Source of the DNA: Natroniella acetigena
Lineage (GTDB): Bacteria > Bacillota > Halanaerobiia > Halobacteroidales > Halobacteroidaceae
DNA length: 47,611 bases
Assembly: GCF_023227745.1 (NCBI RefSeq)
Contig: NZ_JALKBX010000016.1
Coordinates: 1 to 47,611 of the forward strand
Reading direction: 5' to 3'
Below, piece by piece: positions 33,898-42,402 of this stretch. The stretch's first letter is position 1, and each line of letters starts with the position of its first letter. A model generated the notes under the pieces. It saw nothing but the letters and a program-made list of their open reading frames with translations, made no database searches and had not been told where the DNA came from. The position numbers were made by a program, and so were the translations under genes.

Positions 33898-33928
33898 GTA
33901 AGAAATAATTATTATGGAGGATTTAATT

Positions 33929-35080
33929 ATGGAAGAGATATACTTAGATAATGCTGCAACAACTAAACCATATCCTGCAGTTGTAACTAAGATCAAAGAT
34001 GCACTAACTGAAGCGTATGGCAACCCTTCTTCATTACATGGTAAGGGGTTAGAAGCTGAAAAGTTGATCAAGGCAGCTCGTAAAGAGATTGCTGATCAAT
34101 TAAAGGTTAAAACTGATGAAATTTATTTTACTTCCGGCGGAACAGAAGCTAATAACTTAGCAATTAAAGGTGCTGTCAATGCCTTACATAGATCTGGCAA
34201 CAGGATTATTACTAGTTCTATCGAACATCCCTCAGTTTTAAATATCTTTAAAAGATTGGAAAAGCAGGGCTATGATGTTAAATATCTTAGTGTAGATCAA
34301 ACTGGCGTAATTGATCTCGATCAATTAGAAGAGTATCTAACTAACGAAACAATTTTGGTCAGTATTATGGGGGTCAATAATGAACTGGGTTCTATTCAAC
34401 CATTAGCTAAAATAGGAAGATTGTTAGCTCCTTATGATAAGCTCTATTTTCATGTTGATGGGGTACAGGCATTTACTAAATTAGATATTTTTCCAGCTAA
34501 ATTAGGGATAGATCTCTATTCAGTCAGTGCCCATAAAATTCACGGGCCAAAGGGGGTAGGAGCCTTATATATTAAGGATAGTACTAGGATTGATAATTTA
34601 ATCTCAGGCAGCAAACAAGAATCAGGAATCAGACCTGGCACAGAAAATGTACCAGGTATAGTAGGCTTTGGGGAAGCAGTTAAAGAGGTTAATCGAGAAG
34701 ATTTTACAGCTACAATATTCCGCTTAAAGAAGTTGTTAGTCAATAGGATATTAGATGAGATTGAAGGTAGTACTTTAAACGGGCCAACTATTGAACAGGG
34801 AGCTTCTCATATAGTTAATATATCCTTTGCTGGAATTAAAGGAGAGATACTGGTTCATAGTTTAGAACGAGATAATATCTATGTCTCTACTGGAGCTGCT
34901 TGTTCATCTCGCTTAGCAACACCTAGTTATGTACTAGAAGAGATTGGAGTTGCCAGTGATTTGATTGAAGGGGCTATTAGATTCAGTTTATCCTCTCAAA
35001 CAACAAAACAAGAGATCAATTATACAGTCAATAGATTGAAAGAACATATTACTACTTTAAAAGAGATCATACAGAGGTGA
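33929..35080 (+). CDS. Cysteine desulfurase (NifS/IscS-like)
   Basis: 383 residues. A PLP enzyme that takes sulfur from cysteine onto its own cysteine as persulfide. YLDNAATTKP at the start, EHPSVLN, HVDGVQAF, the PLP lysine in SAHKIHGPKG (Lys203) and the persulfide cysteine in STGAACSSR (Cys325). ATG 33929 is chosen because GGAGG lies ahead of it and inside the longer reading. It is followed eight bases later by thiI, the same arrangement as Bacillus nifZ-thiI, so it likely feeds sulfur for tRNA 4-thiouridine. Confidence 0.94.
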   Translation: MEEIYLDNAATTKPYPAVVTKIKDALTEAYGNPSSLHGKGLEAEKLIKAARKEIADQLKVKTDEIYFTSGGTEANNLAIKGAVNALHRSGNRIITSSIEHPSVLNIFKRLEKQGYDVKYLSVDQTGVIDLDQLEEYLTNETILVSIMGVNNELGSIQPLAKIGRLLAPYDKLYFHVDGVQAFTKLDIFPAKLGIDLYSVSAHKIHGPKGVGALYIKDSTRIDNLISGSKQESGIRPGTENVPGIVGFGEAVKEVNREDFTATIFRLKKLLVNRILDEIEGSTLNGPTIEQGASHIVNISFAGIKGEILVHSLERDNIYVSTGAACSSRLATPSYVLEEIGVASDLIEGAIRFSLSSQTTKQEINYTVNRLKEHITTLKEIIQR

Positions 35081-35087
35081 TAAAAAA

Positions 35088-36275
35088 ATGGAACAGTTAT
35101 ATTTAATTCGCTATGGTGAAATAGGAATCAAAGGAAAGAATAGACCACTTTTTGAAGACAAATTGGTCAATAATATTCGAGAGCAGTTAAAAAGAGCTGA
35201 ACCTAATCAGTTAGATGTTTATAAGACATATGGTCGGATCTATGTTAGAACAGATCTTGAACAAGAAGAGGTAGTTGCAAGGTTACAGAAGGTATTTGGT
35301 ATTGTAGGGATCTGTCCTACTAAACGGGTAGCTTTAGATATGGAAGAGATTAAGGCTGCTTGTTTGGAATTAGTCAATGAACAACTAGCAACTAAAAAGG
35401 GGTTGACCAGCTTTAAAATAATTGCTAGACGTTCTAATAAAGGTTTTGAGTTGGATAGTATGGAGTTAAATAGGGAATTAGGAGCCCATGTCTTAATTAA
35501 TACTAAAGATGGTCGTTTAGAAGTTGATGTCCATCAACCTGAAATCCCAGTCACTGTTGAAATTAGATCAAAGTATGCTTTTATCTATACTCAAGATCTT
35601 AAAGGGGTCGGAGGTCTGCCATTAGGTGTGACAGGTAAGGCAGGCTTATTACTGTCAGGTGGAATTGATAGTCCAGTAGCAGGATGGATGGCTATGAAAC
35701 GGGGCGTAGAGATTGTACCTATTTATTTTCATAGTTTTCCTTTCACAAGTGATCGGGCCAAAGAGAAGGTCATCGATTTAGCTGAAGTGTTGGCCCAGTA
35801 TCAAGGAGAGATTGATCTTCATGTAGTCGATTTTACTGCTATTCAGACTGAAATGAATGATAAATGTCCTGCTGATTTAATTACGATCATTATGCGAAGA
35901 ATCATGATGGATCTAGCTGAAAAGATTACTGCTCGGCAAGAAGGAAAAGCTTTAATCACGGGCGAAAGTATGGGCCAAGTTGCCAGTCAGACTTTAGATT
36001 CGATGTATGTAACCAATCTGGTTCCTGAGATGCCTGTCTTTAGACCATTGATCGGGATGGATAAGCTGGAGATAGAGAAAAAGGCTAAAATGATTGGAAC
36101 TTATCAGACTTCAATTCAGCCTTATGAAGATTGTTGTACAGTCTTTGTTCCTAAGACTCCAGAGACCCATCCAACTAAAGAGCAAGTTCTTGCTGGAGAA
36201 GAGGAACTAGAGATAGAAGATTTAATTCAAGAAGCAGTGGAGAATGTTGAAGTTATTTCTATTGTTGGAGAGTAA
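35088..36275 (+). CDS. thiI: tRNA 4-thiouridine synthetase ThiI
   Basis: 395 residues: N-terminal ferredoxin-like and THUMP domains (LIRYGEIGIKGKNRPLFE), then a PP-loop ATPase with SGGIDSPVAGW at 190-200 and the ending PYEDCCTVFVPKTPETHP. It activates uridine 8 of tRNA by adenylation and receives sulfur from the upstream desulfurase. It lacks the C-terminal rhodanese domain of the enterobacterial form, as usual in Firmicutes. Confidence 0.96.
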   Translation: MEQLYLIRYGEIGIKGKNRPLFEDKLVNNIREQLKRAEPNQLDVYKTYGRIYVRTDLEQEEVVARLQKVFGIVGICPTKRVALDMEEIKAACLELVNEQLATKKGLTSFKIIARRSNKGFELDSMELNRELGAHVLINTKDGRLEVDVHQPEIPVTVEIRSKYAFIYTQDLKGVGGLPLGVTGKAGLLLSGGIDSPVAGWMAMKRGVEIVPIYFHSFPFTSDRAKEKVIDLAEVLAQYQGEIDLHVVDFTAIQTEMNDKCPADLITIIMRRIMMDLAEKITARQEGKALITGESMGQVASQTLDSMYVTNLVPEMPVFRPLIGMDKLEIEKKAKMIGTYQTSIQPYEDCCTVFVPKTPETHPTKEQVLAGEEELEIEDLIQEAVENVEVISIVGE

Positions 36276-36636
36276 TTACTAGTGTCGAAAATCAGCAATT
36301 AAGAATTAGGAACTAGGAATCAGTAAAACCATTAAAACATAAAATTAAAGTTCAAAACTCTATATCTACAGGTTAGACTGGTTTTGACTTTAGGGTTCTA
36401 TTTAAATTTTAGGAAAATTTTGTTTGAGCTGAGCATAGATTATGCACTTGATTTGCTGATTAGTTGAGGGAAGGCTGATTTTTAGCCGCCTCGAATTAGT
36501 AGAGGAATCTTTACTGCATGGTAAAGATTCCTCTTTTTTGATTCTACTTAGCCTTAATCTTAGACTTAAACTTAATTATCGTATAATCTTAATTGGTTAA
36601 ACATATTTTTAGATAAGATTATTATTGAACTAACGT
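36276..36636. other. Intergenic region with repeat fragments
   Basis: Contains R2-like debris (ACCATTAAAACATAAA, GGTTAGACTGGTTTTGAC, and CTTAGCCTTAATCTTAGAC near 36546) and the terminator at 36501. No open frame with a start signal is seen. Confidence 0.5.
36501..36541 (+). terminator. Intrinsic terminator
   Basis: AGAGGAATCTTTAC / GTAAAGATTCCTCT stem with TTTTTT tail; probably ends the desulfurase-thiI transcript. Confidence 0.88.
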
Positions 36637-37629
36637 TTAAAGTTTTCTATATTTTGGAGATATATATGCCCAGCCTTTTGTTTTTCCATATCTGATAAAA
36701 TCATTATAAAATTCTATTTCTTGCTGATAGAGTTGGAGAAATAATTTGCGGATATTATTATTTTTTTTAGATTCTACAACTGCTCGGATATGTTTGCTTA
36801 TAGCATCTTGAATTCCTTTGATAATAATTCTAAAGATAACCTTATCTTCTATAGTTGCAGGATCTACTTTTGCTTGTTGAGAAGCAGGCGGTTTTTCAGG
36901 AAGAGGGATTTCAAATTTTGCAGCTAATTCTTCAATTATTTTAATTTGATCTTTGAGTGTTGAAGTTCCACTGTCTAATATTAATTTCAAATCTTTATCA
37001 TTAGTTAAAGCTAAAAATATACGAGTAAGTTGTAATTGATCATATCTAAAGTTAAGCAGTTCCCATAAATGTCCTGCTTCAATTGTAGATAATAGTTTTT
37101 TAGTAGGTTGATCAGTTCTAAAAGGTGGTTCTGTTTCTGTCCACCCTTTTGCATTACCATACTTATAGAGATCATTAAGATCAGTCAAATGGCTAGTTAC
37201 AAAATTTATAAAGTTGTTTCTTAAATTATCATTAACTCTACTTCTACTTGTAGCTTGACTCATTAAGTAAAGTTCAGAAATTAAATCAGTAGAAATTTTT
37301 TTAAAGATCATCTTATCAGATATTTCATCGATTTTTGTAGAGATTTTTATTTGTTCAGGCGGTTTAGAAGGAACTTTTATTTTTATCTTTTTAGCTATAT
37401 TTTCAAGAATCTTTACTTGTTTTTGAAAGTTTTTTAGATGTTGAGAAAGTAACAAGTCAAAATCACGATCATGGATAAAATTTTTGTATAATTTATAGGT
37501 TTCTATACTTGCATATCTACTTTGTAAAGTATTCCATAGATCATACGCTTCTATAGTGGATAATTCGTTTTCAGCAGTAATTGATCTTTTTAAAAGTCTT
37601 TTAGGATGTAATAAATCAGAAATTTTCAA
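36637..37629 (-). CDS. Tandem DUF3231 protein
   Basis: 330 residues made of two copies of a roughly 160-residue helical domain: STIEAYDLWNTLQSRYASIETYKLYKNF...DLNDLYKYGNAKGWTETEPPFR and STIEAGHLWELLNFRYDQLQLTRIFLAL...FYNDFIRYGKTKGWAYISPKYR. This matches DUF3231, a ferritin-like, CotF-related family common in spore formers. A spore or general stress role is plausible. TTG start with AGGAGG upstream. Confidence 0.85.
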   Translation of the reverse strand: MKISDLLHPKRLLKRSITAENELSTIEAYDLWNTLQSRYASIETYKLYKNFIHDRDFDLLLSQHLKNFQKQVKILENIAKKIKIKVPSKPPEQIKISTKIDEISDKMIFKKISTDLISELYLMSQATSRSRVNDNLRNNFINFVTSHLTDLNDLYKYGNAKGWTETEPPFRTDQPTKKLLSTIEAGHLWELLNFRYDQLQLTRIFLALTNDKDLKLILDSGTSTLKDQIKIIEELAAKFEIPLPEKPPASQQAKVDPATIEDKVIFRIIIKGIQDAISKHIRAVVESKKNNNIRKLFLQLYQQEIEFYNDFIRYGKTKGWAYISPKYRKL

Positions 37630-37794
37630 CTGTTGTATCCTCCTATAAAATGCTATTTTTTATTTAAGTTAATTATATTATTTGAGATATTCCTAAAATT
37701 TATTTAGCCTTTATAATTTTAAAAGATAAAATAGCAAACACCCTCACTTATTATATAATTAGTAAGTTATCTAATTTGAGAAAGGAGTTTATTA

Positions 37795-38733
37795 ATGTTA
37801 AAAAAGTTCTTGTTTTTAGTAGTCATTATCCTATTGATGCTGATGACTATGAGTCCTATTTACCTTGAAGCTACAGTTGAGCCTGATTACAATTGCTTAG
37901 ATAATCGTGAATTATGGTTGCGTAAACCGAAGATGAAAGGATATGATATTTTAGAATTACAACGTGAATTAAAAGCATTAGGCTTTTATGAAGGAAAGTT
38001 AAATTCAATTTATGATCAAAAGACTTATCAAGCTGTCAGAAGATTTCAATTTGCTAATGGCTTACCGGTCACAGGAGTGGTTAGAGAAAATACCTGGACT
38101 CAGATAACTGAAGTAGCTAATCAAGTATTATTAAAAACAGCTGCTCAGAATTTAGAGCAGCCGACAGGAGAAGTTTCTTTATTGATAGATGCTTATAGAA
38201 AAGAGATGATCGTTTACTCTGATGGAGAAATTCATTATAAATTCCCTGTAGCAGTTGGAAAGCCTTCAACAAAATCTCCTATTGGTGAATGGGCAATCAT
38301 TGCCAAAGATGCTGATTGGGGAGGTGGCTTTGGAGTTCGCTGGATGAGATTAAATGTTCCCTGGGGAATTTATGGAATTCATGGTACCAACAAACCCCAT
38401 TCAATTGGGACGGCAGCCAGTCATGGTTGTATTAGAATGTTTAATCGGCATGTTAAGATTCTCTATACTTGGGTTGAAGTCGGTACTCGAGTCAAAATTA
38501 TCGGTAATAGAGATCCGGTTGAGATTACCCATGATTTAAGACCTGGTCAGACAGGGAAGGATGTCTTATTATTTCAAGAAAAATTAAGAGAGCATGGGTT
38601 TGATCCTGGTTATACTGATGGGAGGTTTGGTGAGGGTACTCAAGATGCAATGAAGGAATTTAAATATTTTTATGGTTTGAAGGATGATTTAATAGCAGAT
38701 GATAATACCTTTTATATTTTAGGGATTAAATAA
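37795..38733 (+). CDS. L,D-transpeptidase with two peptidoglycan-binding domains
   Basis: 312 residues: signal peptide (KFLFLVVIILLMLMTMSP), PG_binding_1 domain (about 49-100, DILELQRELKALGFYEGKLN), YkuD catalytic domain (about 127-236) with HGTNKPHSIGTAASHGCIRM containing the catalytic Cys212, and a second PG_binding_1 domain at the C-terminus (GKDVLLFQEKLREHGFDPGY). It should make 3-3 cross-links or attach proteins to the wall. GAAAGGAG precedes ATG. An R1 repeat begins six bases after its stop. Confidence 0.94.
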   Translation: MLKKFLFLVVIILLMLMTMSPIYLEATVEPDYNCLDNRELWLRKPKMKGYDILELQRELKALGFYEGKLNSIYDQKTYQAVRRFQFANGLPVTGVVRENTWTQITEVANQVLLKTAAQNLEQPTGEVSLLIDAYRKEMIVYSDGEIHYKFPVAVGKPSTKSPIGEWAIIAKDADWGGGFGVRWMRLNVPWGIYGIHGTNKPHSIGTAASHGCIRMFNRHVKILYTWVEVGTRVKIIGNRDPVEITHDLRPGQTGKDVLLFQEKLREHGFDPGYTDGRFGEGTQDAMKEFKYFYGLKDDLIADDNTFYILGIK

Positions 38734-38738
38734 GAGTA

Positions 38739-38934
38739 CTCTCAGCTAAAAGAAAATATTGGAAGATAAAATATTTAGGCGTAGGATGCTTTGCAGTTAT
38801 TGATGGTTTAAGTGTTTGTGGTTTTATGATTTTGAATTTAATTGTAAATTGTACATTGTACACTAAGACGGCGGTGCAGAGAAATTTAGTTGTCTGTGAA
38901 GTATTGTAATGGCAGGCTTTAATTTAGCTGAGAG
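38739..38934 (+). repeat. R1 leader repeat, copy 3
   Basis: 196 bp bounded by CTCTCAGCTAAA (38739-38750) and TTTAGCTGAGAG (38923-38934). The interior closely matches copy 1, including TAAGTGTTTGTGGTTTTATG, ATTGTACACTAAGACGG and TGCAGAGAAA. ATAAG flanks it on both sides as in copy 1. It lies between the transpeptidase stop and the solute-binding protein start, 30 bases from the latter. Confidence 0.8.
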
Positions 38935-38964
38935 CGTTAAATAAGAAAAGAGGGGTATTGAAGG

Positions 38965-40389
38965 ATGTGGAAGAAACTAAAGTTTAATCTTAGTTGGATA
39001 GGAATAATTACAATTATGCTCTTAATAACGATTATTAGTGGGGCTGTCATCTTTTATGTTAAATTTAGGGCAGAGACTGGATTTAAGATTGATCCAACTG
39101 TAGAAGTTGATCCTAATCAGAAATATCAGATAGATTACTGGGATTATCCATTATTTATCGACTTAGAAAATGACTATCGAGAGTTTTTAGAAAATACGAT
39201 CGAAGAGTTTAATAAGTTCTATCCTAATATCGAAGTCAATTATCAACTTTTATCCTTTGCAGAAGGTGAACAACGACTAAAGGAGTCATTACTTGAGGAT
39301 AGAGGACCTGATATTTATAATGATATCTTTGGTACTAAATTGATTTCTGAAGAGTTACAACTTCCTGTCAATCCTTTTTTAAAATTAGAGGATGAGGCAG
39401 GGGCTAAGGAATTGGATAATTATGATCCGTTAGCCCTGAGAGCATTATCAGGTGAGGAAGAAATCTGGGGCTTACCTACTTGGTTAATTCCACAACTTTG
39501 GGTAGGCAATAAAGGGGTGTTGGCCCAAACTGGTTTAGATTTAGAGCAAGTGGTGCAAGAGGGATGGAATTGGCAAGAGTTTGAAAAGTTTAGCCAAGAG
39601 CTTAGTGCTGAAGATAAAGTAATAATATTCAACCCTTATAATCCAGAACTCTTCTATCAATTATTAATGGCAGCAGGCAAGGGGGAGCTAATCTCTTCTG
39701 AAAGAAGGTTGTTGTTGACTGAAAAAGACTTAACTGAAACCTTTCAATTTTTAGAACAGTTACGTGATAAAGGTGTCTTCCCCAGAGAGGAGAAGAGAAT
39801 GAATGAAAAATTATTATCGTATTTCTGGGAGAATCAAGCGGCAGTAATTGCTCCAATTAACCTCTGGTTATTAAATAACCTCTATCAACGAGAGCTTAAT
39901 GAAGGAACTGAGTTAACCTTATTACCACCACCTTCTAAATTTAAGAAAGGGGTTGTCCCCATAGAAACAAGGAGCTTACTTTTATTTCGCCAAGAGGAAT
40001 ATCGAGGTGATGACCATACTAAAGCTACTTATAAGTTTGCTCAATTTGTGGCTCAAAGGAAGACTCTCTTGTTAGCTAAAAAGTTAAATGTAATGCCAGC
40101 TTATTTGCCATTACAAGAAGAGTGGTTAACTGGAGTTGGGTTGAAAGAAGGGATTAAGGTTCAACTTTTAGAGTATTTAAAGCAAGGTGCTTCTCATGAA
40201 ATAGGTAACTTTGCTGATTTTGATTTAGAAAGACTGGTTAAGGAAAGAATTGAAGAGGGGTATCACAACTTCTGGTTTGAAGATAGGTCAGTTTCTGAAA
40301 TTGTTACTGAAATGATCTTCGATTTAGAACAGATTATAGCTGAAAATAAAGAAGTAAAGACGGATGAAAAAGATAGCTTTCTAAATTGA
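38965..40389 (+). CDS. Extracellular solute-binding protein, membrane anchored
   Basis: 474 residues. A long N-terminal hydrophobic helix (WIGIITIMLLITIISGAVIFYV) without lipobox cysteine, followed by a family 1 (sugar-type) binding fold: FNKFYPNIEVNYQLLSFAEG, DIYNDIFGTK, WGLPTWLIPQLWVGNKGVLAQTGL, GWNWQEFEKF, FWENQAAVIAP. No ABC permease or ATPase gene is nearby, so its transporter partners are elsewhere or it works as a sensor. Start ATG follows the R1 repeat, with AGGGG and GAAGG upstream. Confidence 0.85.
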   Translation: MWKKLKFNLSWIGIITIMLLITIISGAVIFYVKFRAETGFKIDPTVEVDPNQKYQIDYWDYPLFIDLENDYREFLENTIEEFNKFYPNIEVNYQLLSFAEGEQRLKESLLEDRGPDIYNDIFGTKLISEELQLPVNPFLKLEDEAGAKELDNYDPLALRALSGEEEIWGLPTWLIPQLWVGNKGVLAQTGLDLEQVVQEGWNWQEFEKFSQELSAEDKVIIFNPYNPELFYQLLMAAGKGELISSERRLLLTEKDLTETFQFLEQLRDKGVFPREEKRMNEKLLSYFWENQAAVIAPINLWLLNNLYQRELNEGTELTLLPPPSKFKKGVVPIETRSLLLFRQEEYRGDDHTKATYKFAQFVAQRKTLLLAKKLNVMPAYLPLQEEWLTGVGLKEGIKVQLLEYLKQGASHEIGNFADFDLERLVKERIEEGYHNFWFEDRSVSEIVTEMIFDLEQIIAENKEVKTDEKDSFLN

Positions 40390-40414
40390 CATAATTAATA
40401 TGTTATGTTATCAT
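40386..40414 (+). promoter_or_regulatory. Sigma-A promoter of the SAM riboswitch
   Basis: TTGACA (40386-40391), 17 bases, TATCAT (40409-40414). The -35 overlaps the stop codon of the upstream gene. Confidence 0.7.
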
Positions 40415-40434
40415 TAAATAAATATATATATCAT

Positions 40435-40541
40435 CTTATCAAGAGTGGCTGAGGGATCTGGTCCATTGACGCCCAGCAACCTCCTATATTAATAGGGAAG
40501 GTGCTACCTCCAGCAATACCTAAGCGGTATTGACAGATAAG
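40435..40541 (+). promoter_or_regulatory. SAM-I (S-box) riboswitch
   Basis: P1 CTTATC/GATAAG encloses the S-box consensus: AAGAGTGGCTGAGGGATCTG, CCCAGCAACC, AAGGTGCTACCTCCAGCAA and a terminal GACAGATAAG. The 3' P1 strand GATAAGAAGGTT is also nearly complementary to AACCTCTTCTTATC in the terminator, giving the expected antiterminator. SAM should stop transcription before metY. Confidence 0.96.
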
Positions 40542-40557
40542 AAGGTTTTACTACCAA

Positions 40558-40588
40558 CCTCTTCTTATCAGAAGAGGCTTTTTAATTT
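40558..40588 (+). terminator. Riboswitch-controlled terminator
   Basis: CCTCTTC / GAAGAGG stem, six-base loop, CTTTTTAATTTT tail, between the S-box and metY. Confidence 0.9.
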
Positions 40589-40607
40589 TATAAAGGGGGA
40601 TTTAATA

Positions 40608-41804
40608 ATGAGTAGTAGAGAAGATTATTCATTTGACACTATTGCTTTACACGGAGGATATGATCCAAAAAAAGATAGTAGTGGAGCAAGAGCTGTACCA
40701 ATTCATCAGACTACTTCCTATGTCTTTGATGATGCAGATCATGCAGCGAGATTATTTGCTTTAGAAGAAGCCGGTAATATTTACACAAGAATTACTAATC
40801 CGACCAATGCTGTTTTGGAGCAGAGAGTAGCAGCTTTAGAAGGAGCAGAAGCGGGGTTGGCTACTTCTTCAGGGATGGCTGCAATCAATTTAACTGCTCT
40901 TACTTTGGCAGAAGGGGGCGGAGAGATTCTATCTTCTAAATATATTTATGGAGGTACATATAATTTATTCGCTACCACTTTACCTAAATATGGTATAGAA
41001 ACCAAGTTTGTCGATCCTCATGATCTGACTGCTTGGGAAGAAGGGATTACAAATGATACAAAGTTTTTATATTTAGAATCTCCAGGCAACCCAACCTTAG
41101 ATATTGTTGATATTGAAGCTATAGCTGAGATTGTCCATCGTAATGATTTAAAGTTAGTTGTTGATAATACCTTTAATACACCATATTTATCTCAACCACT
41201 TAAATTTGGAGCTGATGTAGTAGTTCACTCAGCTACTAAGTATATTGGTGGGCATGGTAGTTCAATTGGTGGGGTAATTGTTGGCCCAGAAAAGTTACTC
41301 TTTGAGATGAGGACAGAAGGTTATCGTGATACAGGGCCAGCCTTAAGTCCAATGAATGCCTGGTTATTCATACAGGGGTTAGAAACATTGTCATTAAGAA
41401 TGGAGAAACATTCTAGCAATGCATTGCAGGTTGCTCAATGGTTAGAGAGTCATTCTCAAGTAGAATGGGTCAGATATCCTGGTCTAGAAAGTCACCCTCA
41501 GCATGAGTTGGCCCAAAAGCAGCAAAAGCACTTTGGGGGTATGGTCTGCTTTGGAATCAAAGGTGGTTTTGATGCTGGTAAGAAGTTGATTAATAGTGTT
41601 GAGTTATGCTCTTTGTTGGCTAATATTGGTGATACTAGAACATTAATTATCCATCCTGCTTCAACGACCCATGAACAATTATCAGCACAAGAGCAAGAAG
41701 ATGCTGGTATCAGTAATGATTTAATTAGATTATCGATCGGAATTGAGAATGTTGATGATATTATTGCTGATTTAGGACAAGCTTTCGATAAAGCAGCAGA
41801 ATAA
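40608..41804 (+). CDS. metY: O-acetylhomoserine sulfhydrylase (MetY type)
   Basis: 398 residues, PLP-dependent Cys/Met metabolism enzyme that makes homocysteine from O-acetylhomoserine and sulfide. Signatures: ALHGGYDPKKDSSGARAVPI, QTTSYVFDDADHAARLF, YTRITNPT, ATSSGMAAI, and the PLP lysine in HSATKYIGGHG (Lys211). It is about 30 residues shorter than common MetY proteins; the insertion usually following the GGVIV strand is missing. ATG 40608 with AAAGGGGGA upstream; the frame upstream runs through the riboswitch terminator and is not protein. Confidence 0.93.
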   Translation: MSSREDYSFDTIALHGGYDPKKDSSGARAVPIHQTTSYVFDDADHAARLFALEEAGNIYTRITNPTNAVLEQRVAALEGAEAGLATSSGMAAINLTALTLAEGGGEILSSKYIYGGTYNLFATTLPKYGIETKFVDPHDLTAWEEGITNDTKFLYLESPGNPTLDIVDIEAIAEIVHRNDLKLVVDNTFNTPYLSQPLKFGADVVVHSATKYIGGHGSSIGGVIVGPEKLLFEMRTEGYRDTGPALSPMNAWLFIQGLETLSLRMEKHSSNALQVAQWLESHSQVEWVRYPGLESHPQHELAQKQQKHFGGMVCFGIKGGFDAGKKLINSVELCSLLANIGDTRTLIIHPASTTHEQLSAQEQEDAGISNDLIRLSIGIENVDDIIADLGQAFDKAAE

Positions 41805-41868
41805 CAGAAGAAAGTTGCAAATAGAAGTAAGACTAAAACAGCAACAGCAGAATTAGCTGGATAACCCT

Positions 41869-41909
41869 AGAACAATTCAAATAGTAATTATTACTATTTG
41901 AATTGTTCT
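41869..41909. repeat. 41-bp perfect palindrome
   Basis: AGAACAATTCAAATAGTAAT and its exact reverse complement around one T, 65 bases after metY. It lacks a proper T-run, so it is either a weak terminator or a palindromic repeat like that at 3221. Confidence 0.65.
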
Positions 41910-41935
41910 AAAGTAATGTTATAATTGATGAACGA

Positions 41936-42030
41936 TTCTGTTAAATATAAGTTCTAAGTAAATTGTACACTACGAAGGTATAGAGAAACTTAATTATATG
42001 CGAAGCATTGTAATAACAGACTTTAATTTA
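41936..42030 (+). repeat. R1 leader repeat, copy 4 (internally deleted)
   Basis: About 95 bp: a worn 5' end (ATTCTGTTAAA, compare TTCTCAGTTAAA) joined to the 3' core (ATTGTACACTACGAAGG, AGAGAAACTTAATTAT, GCGAAGCATTGTAATAAC) and end TTTAACTGAAAG. Most of the 5' half is gone. It ends 35 bases before the rpsN start. Confidence 0.65.
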
Positions 42031-42065
42031 ACTGAAAGTATTATAATATTTAAAGGAGGTATATA

Positions 42066-42251
42066 ATGGCTCGCAAAGCAAAAATTGAAAGAACAAACAA
42101 AAAAGCAAAATTCTCTACTAGACAAGAAAACCGTTGTAAGGTTTGCGGACGACCTCATGGTGTTTTGCGTAAATTTAAACTTTGTAGAATTTGCTTTAGA
42201 GAGTTGGCCCATCAGGGTAAACTACCTGGTGTAAGAAAAGCAAGTTGGTAG
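42066..42251 (+). CDS. rpsN: Ribosomal protein S14, zinc type
   Basis: 61 residues, the normal length of type Z S14. [20 protein letters not shown] holds the four zinc cysteines and the ending LPGVRKASW is typical. It belongs in the head of the 30S subunit. It stands alone between metY and a flippase gene rather than in a ribosomal operon, with its own Shine-Dalgarno (AAAGGAGGT) and a terminator. It may be a second copy or a displaced single copy; the window cannot tell. Confidence 0.95.
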   Translation: MARKAKIERTNKKAKFSTRQENRCKVCGRPHGVLRKFKLCRICFRELAHQGKLPGVRKASW

Positions 42252-42310
42252 GTAAAGTTGTCTTAAGACAACTTTAGTCTGAGATTGAGTTTGAGTTTAA
42301 GCAAGATCTA

Positions 42311-42347
42311 AAAAAACTCTTCTCTTTAAAGAGAAGAGTTTTTTCTT
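42311..42347 (+). terminator. Intrinsic terminator after rpsN
   Basis: AAAACTCTTCTCTTTA / AAAGAGAAGAGTTTT hairpin with TTCTTT tail. A smaller palindrome (AAAGTTGTCTTAAGACAACTTT) starts just after the rpsN stop. Confidence 0.88.
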
Positions 42348-42379
42348 TGATTTACTTAACCTTAATCTTAATCTTAAAC

Positions 42380-42402
42380 TAAAATGAGCAAAGCTCATTT
42401 TA
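42380..42402 (-). terminator. Hairpin terminator of the flippase gene
   Basis: TAAAATGAGC / GCTCATTTTA stem overlapping the - strand stop codon. Confidence 0.6.

Noticed and set aside
38726-38946. TTAAATAAGA on both sides of R1 copy 3 as a target-site duplication
   Set aside because: Copy 1 has a similar ATAAG at both borders, so these bases are more likely part of the repeat; copy 2 has no matching duplication.
40530-40607. 26-codon N-terminal extension of MetY
   Set aside because: It runs through the riboswitch terminator; AAAGGGGGA and the conserved start place the ATG at 40608.
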